Source: Ascidia mentula
Taxonomy: Eukaryota; Chordata; Ascidiacea; Phlebobranchia; Ascidiidae
Direction of reading: 5' to 3'
NCBI GenBank assembly: GCA_947561715.1
Contig: OX387201.1
Location: 5,001-69,000, forward strand
Length of the DNA stretch: 64,000 nucleotides
Shown piece after piece: positions 58,492 through 64,000 of the stretch; positions within the stretch are counted from its first letter, which is position 1; every line of letters starts with the position of its first letter. The position numbers and the translations under genes are program-made. The notes beneath the pieces are model-generated. The model saw only the letters and a program-made list of their open reading frames with translations, searched no databases and had not been told where the DNA came from.

Positions 58492-58635
58492 ATGGGTCAA
58501 ATTTCGTTTCAATATGTCCGCCTTTTGTTTGGACTTGTCGACGTAATATCCAACATGAAGATCGTAAAGCCAGCGTGTGTAAACGAGTGTGCTGTCGGTT
58601 CGTTCTGCGCATGTGCAAATATCGCTTTCAGCTGA
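58492..58635 (+). CDS. Candidate 47-residue Cys-containing peptide
   Basis: ATG at 58492 in a good context (caacaATGG) opens a frame of 47 codons starting MGQISFQYVRLLFGLVDVIS, moderately hydrophobic. It ends with four cysteines spaced C-x3-C-x5-C-x-C in ACVNECAVGSFCACANIAFS, then TGA. A donor-like caggtaaagt lies at about 58646, just past the stop. It sits 79 bp after a TATA box. No family recognised; it may be fortuitous. Confidence 0.25.
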   Translation: MGQISFQYVRLLFGLVDVISNMKIVKPACVNECAVGSFCACANIAFS

Positions 58636-59356
58636 TAACTTGTAAGCAGGTAAAGTGGAAAGTAAATACCCCTCATTGGATAAACGCAGGAATGTGTTGG
58701 AGTTCGAAATTCCATTCTACGAATAATCTCCAAGCAATGTCGAATACGTGGAGGCAAGTTTTGTTAGACCAACCGACGACTTATGTTTATTATTTACAAG
58801 TAACGGATGGAAACCTTTGTTAATTAAGCTTTCAACTTGGTACTTCCGCTTAAAAGGGATCTTCCAGTGTCCTTTGCAGCAATGGTCTCTTTGTTTTTTG
58901 GAAAACGGCGCTGCGTATTACGACTAGTTTAAAAAAGAACACACATGCTTTAAAATCTGCTGGTCTTGCAGAATAATTATTTCCAAACTGTCACTTTAAA
59001 CCTCTTGGCCTTGCGATGCAAACAACAAATTTTTTGGGGACCTTGTATGTCGTCACAATTCCAAATCAACAATTTCAACAGGTCCCGGGCGACATCTAAC
59101 GGATTTGTTTCACAACTTTTAAAACTGGTAAGTGGCGTTTCTATTCAAAAACAAATTGCCCAACTGTTCCTTAAAAAGTCTCAACAACACTGTTTCAAAT
59201 GTTTTCCTTCAAAAATTTTCAAGCCAACTCCACATTTCACAAGGTTCAATTTATTTTACGAGCAATTTTTCTTCACACAAATATTTGTCCTGGTATTTTA
59301 AAATCATAGTTGTCTTTTAACTAAATAATAAGATTTAATGTTAGCAGTTGTGTTCC

Positions 59357-59674
59357 TTATTCAGACTTTCTTCGGTCATATCTGTTGTCAGCATAGATTT
59401 CACCCAGTAATGATTTGAATTGCTTGTCATCCTTGTACAAGTTGAAGTGAGATTTTCTCAGAGTGATGAGGAATTGGCTCGGTCGATCCCATGCAACAGA
59501 AAGCTGAGGTTTAGGATGAGGCATCCAGCCAGCTCCAACATATGTGCCATATTTTCCAATTGAATGTGTTATAATGATTGTGGAAAATGTACAGGAAAGG
59601 CCACAGCACCCCACTATGAGGTACAAACACTTGTGCTCTTTCAGAAGAGCTTTGGCCGAAGCAAGGAAGCTCAT
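59357..59674 (-). CDS. Small membrane protein, possible paralogue of the 56938-57231 gene
   Basis: The start is ATG 59674 (MSFLASAKALLKEHKCLYLI); the codon two positions upstream is GTG. A membrane segment (YLIVGCCGLSCTFSTIIIT) is followed by a Gly- and Trp-containing linker with VAWDRPSQ. The protein ends FKSLLGEIYADNRYDRRKSE at 59357. The closing Leu-Leu-x-Glu-(Ile/Val)-Tyr-x-Asp-x-Arg-Tyr is shared with the other small protein 2.1 kb away on the same strand, and both are single-exon. The NDUFA4-like assignment is tentative (Ala-Trp-Asp-Arg resembles the Cys-Trp-Asp-Arg of NDUFA4). Confidence 0.45.
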   Translation of the reverse strand: MSFLASAKALLKEHKCLYLIVGCCGLSCTFSTIIITHSIGKYGTYVGAGWMPHPKPQLSVAWDRPSQFLITLRKSHFNLYKDDKQFKSLLGEIYADNRYDRRKSE

Positions 59675-61014
59675 TTTCACAACGTTCCTTACAGAAATAA
59701 CTTAAATTTATCCAAATTTTTCTGAAACAAAACAAATAATGTTAATCAAAATATTACAAAAGAAAAAAATATTGGGCTCAAATTGCTTATATATTAGTTT
59801 TCAGGAAGACACAATGTGCAATACCTACTTGATAAGTACCAGCATATTTATGAATGCATTCTACAAGGTAGTGTCATGGTTTTTGTAAAACTTGCTATGA
59901 CTTAAATGTATGAGCAGTAAAATGTGTACATGTTAGACAAAGTACAAACATTTAACACTAACTTCAGTATAATTGTTAAATGTCCAAGCTTGTGTGAATC
60001 ATTGTAACAATCAATAAAAGTTTAACTTCAAACCTATGAATTAATATCATGGTTGTCAGATTTACAAATACCAGATGAAAAGTTCAAATTTTGCATGAGG
60101 ATTTATTTTTCAGAAAACCTAAATTCAGCAATTTTTTTAGCAAGCTTCAAATCAGCATATTTTTGTGTATCAAAAATGGTTTATTTTTTAGCACAGTTTG
60201 CCACTAAAGTTGCTGTTCTTTCCTGACACTACACACTACTACACACAAAAAATATTTTGGTACATGAATGTCTAAACATAAAAATATTAACGGAAAGCAC
60301 CAAAGACTTTTTATCATTTTCATTGCTGCCTTATTCTGCAAACTGGCAAAATACTGTTCTCAGAGGGGTTTATATTTTTGCAATTATATCTGCTAACAGC
60401 GCAAAAAAAAATAAACTAACACATTATCTCAACAAAAATCCGTTGCTACCGTCTGTGCACCATCCATTCGATTAACATTTACAGCAGAAATCATCCGGGG
60501 GAAGTTAGTTCTTTCCGATCAGGTGCTTTACATTCACAGCTCACCAAATAGATTACAAACACCAATGTAAAAACTTTCATTTACTGATAAAATTCAGATA
60601 TTGTTAGAAAAATAATTAATAAATTCAAAATTATAGGCAACAGGTCTTCTACATTTTGGCAGTCATTAGGCCGGCAGCATTTTGACGATAACTTAAAAGA
60701 TAAATTCCAGTCATATAGCAGGCCTAATGAAAAGCGAATCATGCCATGTGACAACTTAACCCGATATATATGTTCCTAGATCAATAAAAACATCGCTGTA
60801 CACCACAAGTAAGCAAATATAATGAGTGACACTAACTCGTAAACCACCGACCTTCGCCTTGCTGCGCAGAAAAGATGCGCAGAACAACTGACGTAGCTGC
60901 TGCTGCTGATTGCTATATTTTTTTCATTGATAGGGAATAGTTTTTTTTATGCAAAGTGTTGACACAGAGCAAAAAATTATTTTAGGATTTATTTGAAATT
61001 TAAATCGCACATTG
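59675..61014. other. Intergenic, no gene seen
   Basis: AT-rich region between FBXO24 and the small membrane-protein gene. Only short frames, none with a recognised motif. Confidence 0.45.
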
Positions 61015-64000
61015 TCACAACTTGGTGCCCAAAATTCTTCGGTCCAGTTCTTGACGTTCAACCTCCAATCTCAAATCTGTAACTGCCTTTCTTAAAATTC
61101 CTACATCACTGCCGTCGTTACAAATATCATTTTTTGAACTGTCTTTACTGGAAGAACTTAATGTGCTTTCCTCAGGGTTTTGTACGTTTCGAGTCAAGTT
61201 ATCAACCATGGTTTCAACAATCCGAAGTTTTTCGACCATTCTTTGACTTTTTTTCATCTCAATCAAAAGCTCCTGCCAAATTTTCCCATAGAGATATGCT
61301 TTACATTAACTCGCCACAGTTTCCACAAATGGTTAAACTTTACTATTTATCCGCTTACAACAATTTTACCTACATCTGTTTAATTCCCGTTATACCCACC
61401 TGTTGAGATTTAAGAGCCAAGCTTTGTAACATATATGTTTGAAAATCTTGCCCTTGTTTTTTGTAAGTGTCGACATCGTCAATATCCCAACATGACAGAA
61501 TGAACAGCGTCTCCTTATGGGCATCCACTTGCCTCACGCCCCATGGCACCTTCGCCACAAACAAAGGAATTATGACAACCTTCATAGGCCTACATTGGAC
61601 ATAGGAATAAAATGATTAATTTCGTCATTTTCGAATGGGAATCTTATCCATAGTGATTATTTTGTTTAGTTATGATTACAATTCTGACTTGAAGTGTGAA
61701 ATGAAGATTAAATTTAGGGCGAATCTTCTTCCTGTAAGCTTATATTTAGTTTTGTTGTCTTCTAATTCAGAGGTATTCCCAAAACACACTGGTTTTTAAC
61801 AAGCGTTAAGTGTCCAAACTTCACCAGTCGGTGGCGCGCTTTGCTCAGTTGGACAAAGTTCGAAACGTTCTCCAGTATGACCACATTCTACCTACCCACT
61901 TGACCGAATATTAAATTACTTTTATCTCCAGAGTATTAAACTCAACGCAGCCTCTGTGTTTCCCTGGCAACCGACCGTTGTGGCCACAACCGGTTCCCAA
62001 AACTTCACAACGATTTTCTCGCTCCTCTACCGCCATCGTGTGGTTTAAACTGCATGTTGAAACATCAGATTGAGTTTAAACTTCGCATATAATTTCATAT
62101 TTGTTTTTTATAATGCCGACTATTTTTTTGCAATAAATTTACCTGCAATATAGAATCCTTATTTTCCTGCCGCAAAGTACTTGGACAGGCGAGCTTCTGT
62201 CCATTCTATCCCCCGTGCCCAACTGACCGTACCGGTTATTCCCCAACACAAATACTCTGTTGTATTCATCGATGAAACCAAGATGGCGGTCGCCGATTGA
62301 ACAATGCAAAATCTTGCGAAAAATGTTTGATTTGATATTTTGTGTTTCCCAACAAACAAATTATGCACGAAGTTGGCAAAGAAAATAACATACTTTAGCA
62401 ATATGGGGAATTGCTTGCGGTAAACCCAGTTTAATTTGAGCTGTCCTTCCAAAAATATCAGCGAACTCTGATTTGCGTTGAACAATCACATGAAGCTTAC
62501 CACTCTCTGCAAATACGTGGCCAATTATGATTGGTCAAACAGGGAATTGTCATGGCGTATGAAATGTTTGATGTAAATCGCAAATAATGCACAAGGCTTA
62601 AAAGTTTAAAACTTTTGAAAAAACTGTTCAGGAAAACCCGCAACCTGTGAGAAAACCGACGACGCCAACGCTTGTCTCAACTTTGCAAACTTTCTCTCCC
62701 ACTGTTTTGCTCGCCGACTTCAATGTAACTTGCATTCCTTCTGATCCGAGATTGAGAAGAGACGACTCATATAGTTGAAGGGAATAAACCTTGAAACAAT
62801 CAACTATTTGTAGATATAACAATTTGATTGAACGTATTCTTACTTTTCCAGCGTCTGTCAAAATAAACAAGGTTTTCTGTTGAGGTGAAAATGACGTCAA
62901 CTTCATGGATATAAAACGCATCTCTGGGTCAAAGGTCATGTTGAAGACGCGTCTACACGATCGTTCATCAAAAACATCAATTTTATCCCCAGATGTTGGA
63001 AACCCCTCGTCGTCCCAACTAAATAAACCCGTAAAATTACAACATAGCTTTGTGACTTACACAAATAAAAAATACAACAGTCAAAAAGTAAGCGGATAAT
63101 AATAATATCAGTATAACAAAACATAGCAGACAACGCAAAGTTGGATACAGCAAGGACTGGAATAAGTTAAATTGATGTTTGTTGCGCTGCAGGAACTCAT
63201 ACCCTCCTCCACTAGAGGCGCCATTGCTTCGGGTGTGGGGCAAGTGTCTACGCATGCGCATTGCCTCACTTTGAGTGAGCACATAAACGTAACGTCGGTG
63301 GTTGTTGTCATAACGAGGGTCAGTTGTCACCTGAAAAGTTCGCCAATGAAATTAAATAAAAGGAATTTCAACACATAATTACATCAATGACGTGTTTGGC
63401 GAATTCTTGGTGCCAGTCGGTCCTTCTGTAAACAAACTCGTTGGTGAAAGCGTCTCTCTCCCATTTGCTTCTGTGAATCGGAATTGCACGATTAAACTTG
63501 TTTCTTAAATCCGAGGTCATTCAAAAGGGCTAATATATTATACGGCATGACTCAGTATACCGGTAAACGTGGAGGCATCCAACCGTATCCAAGCCAAATA
63601 CGTGATCGCGAGTAGCGCAGAGCTTCTTAAAACCAAAAGCAAGCGGAGTTTCTGAAATTTGATTGAGATTTCTTCTCCTGGAGTTGCCGCTCCCAAGTAA
63701 ATGGTACGTAATCCCTTTTGTGTCTGTTGAATATAAATTAAGACAAACCCTCCATGGCTGAAATCCATAAATCCACAAAATGTGGTACAGCCCACTTTAA
63801 ATAAAGCAAAATACGATAGTTTATTAGGTTAAGGTAAACGATAGTTTATAGCTTGGAGAAATAAGTAGTTTAAAGTAAGGGTTTAGTTGCAAGCGGCTAA
63901 AAAAATTGATTCCATTTTACTTTATACAATAAGCCGGTCCATATACGAAATTAACTTATTCCACTTACAGTTTAGGCAGTATTGTCTTCTCCAATTTTTT
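61015..64000 (-). CDS. FBXO24: F-box protein FBXO24 (5' end outside the window)
   Basis: This is the substrate receptor of an SCF ubiquitin ligase, with an F-box followed by an RCC1-like region. Reading inward from the right edge: a partial exon NWRRQYCLN (63969 onward), matching the Val-Trp-Arg-Arg after the F-box; PWRVCLNLYSTDTKGITYHL and KLCATRDHVFGLDTVGCLHV (about 63750-63550); TTDPRYDNNHRRYVYVLTQS (63330); VFNMTFDPEMRFISMKL and KTLFILTDAGK (62940); VYSLQLYESSLLN (62800); the RCC1 motif GFIDEYNRVFVLGNNRYGQL then GTGDRMDRSSPVQV (about 62270); KVVIIPLFVAKVPWGVRQVD and ETLFILSCWDIDD (61585); and a coiled tail ending ELDRRILGTKL at 61015. The order matches vertebrate FBXO24 throughout. The F-box itself lies beyond the window. 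Confidence 0.88.

Larger units (their letters stand above)
57232..59356. other. Mostly unassigned; candidate small gene at 58492
   Basis: No recognised family. The only promoter-like arrangement seen is a TGACGTCA (58376-58383) followed by TATATATA (58406-58413) upstream of the small frame listed separately. Confidence 0.4.

Overview
The window is eukaryotic: AT-rich, with many short introns (about 50 bp to 1 kb) and genes packed tightly on both strands. The gene set is animal and deuterostome in character: a TRPN channel, a p67phox-type NADPH oxidase activator, NRBP1, a BICD-family adaptor, COP1, ERI1, BCCIP, FBXO24, a CNG channel and a sperm-tail PG-rich protein. A TRPN gene beside chordate-type families, the small introns, closely spaced same-strand gene pairs and abundant MITEs suggest a tunicate, most likely a Ciona-like ascidian. 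That assignment is an inference. Gene identities come from translating exons by eye and matching family motifs; splice sites were chosen by GT/AG and reading phase and are provisional.

Layout. 1-2240 has no recognised gene. 2241-4668 (-) is a stand-alone peptidylglycine alpha-hydroxylating monooxygenase (PHM). 4960-13263 (-) is a TRPN/NOMPC mechanosensory channel with a very long ankyrin array. 14.5-15.7 kb holds orphan minus-strand exons. 16470-17948 (+) is an intronless p67phox/NOXA-like protein, followed on the same strand by the pseudokinase NRBP1 (18206-20853). NRBP1 converges on a BICDL dynein-adaptor gene (21148-27209, -) at a 14-bp palindrome carrying a poly(A) signal for each strand. 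A tRNA-like element lies in a BICDL intron. 27920-29995 (+) is a sperm-tail PG-rich (SHIPPO/ODF3-like) protein with a 395-bp MITE in an intron.

30.7-34.3 kb (-) is the least familiar part. Two tandem multi-exon genes encode secreted proteins that share a Pro-Cys...Asp-Asp-Glu-Glu-Cys motif. One carries Ser-Gly runs like glycosaminoglycan attachment sites; the other has about 16 copies of a 9-residue repeat encoded by a 27-bp minisatellite. Then come a UPF0390/C19orf53-like gene and BCCIP, 105 bp apart with no poly(A) signal between them and a strong splice acceptor before BCCIP, which looks like an operon. 37.0-40.3 kb is poorly resolved. 40.4-44.7 kb (+) is a CNGA-like cyclic-nucleotide-gated channel, converging on ERI1 (44827-46195, -), and an intronless COP1 follows (46651-48588, -).

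48.8-50.9 kb is a transposon pocket: nested MITEs and a 1.06-kb TTAA-flanked inverted-repeat element. 51595-55234 (-) is a BTB-BACK-Kelch protein. 56938-57231 and 59357-59674 (-) are two small single-exon membrane proteins that may be diverged NDUFA4/B12D-like paralogues. 61015-64000 (-) is most of an FBXO24 orthologue whose 5' end lies beyond the window.

The genes do not form one pathway. The local structure worth pursuing is the candidate operons, the shared 3' ends of convergent genes, two intronless genes among intron-rich neighbours, and the tandem secreted-repeat genes.
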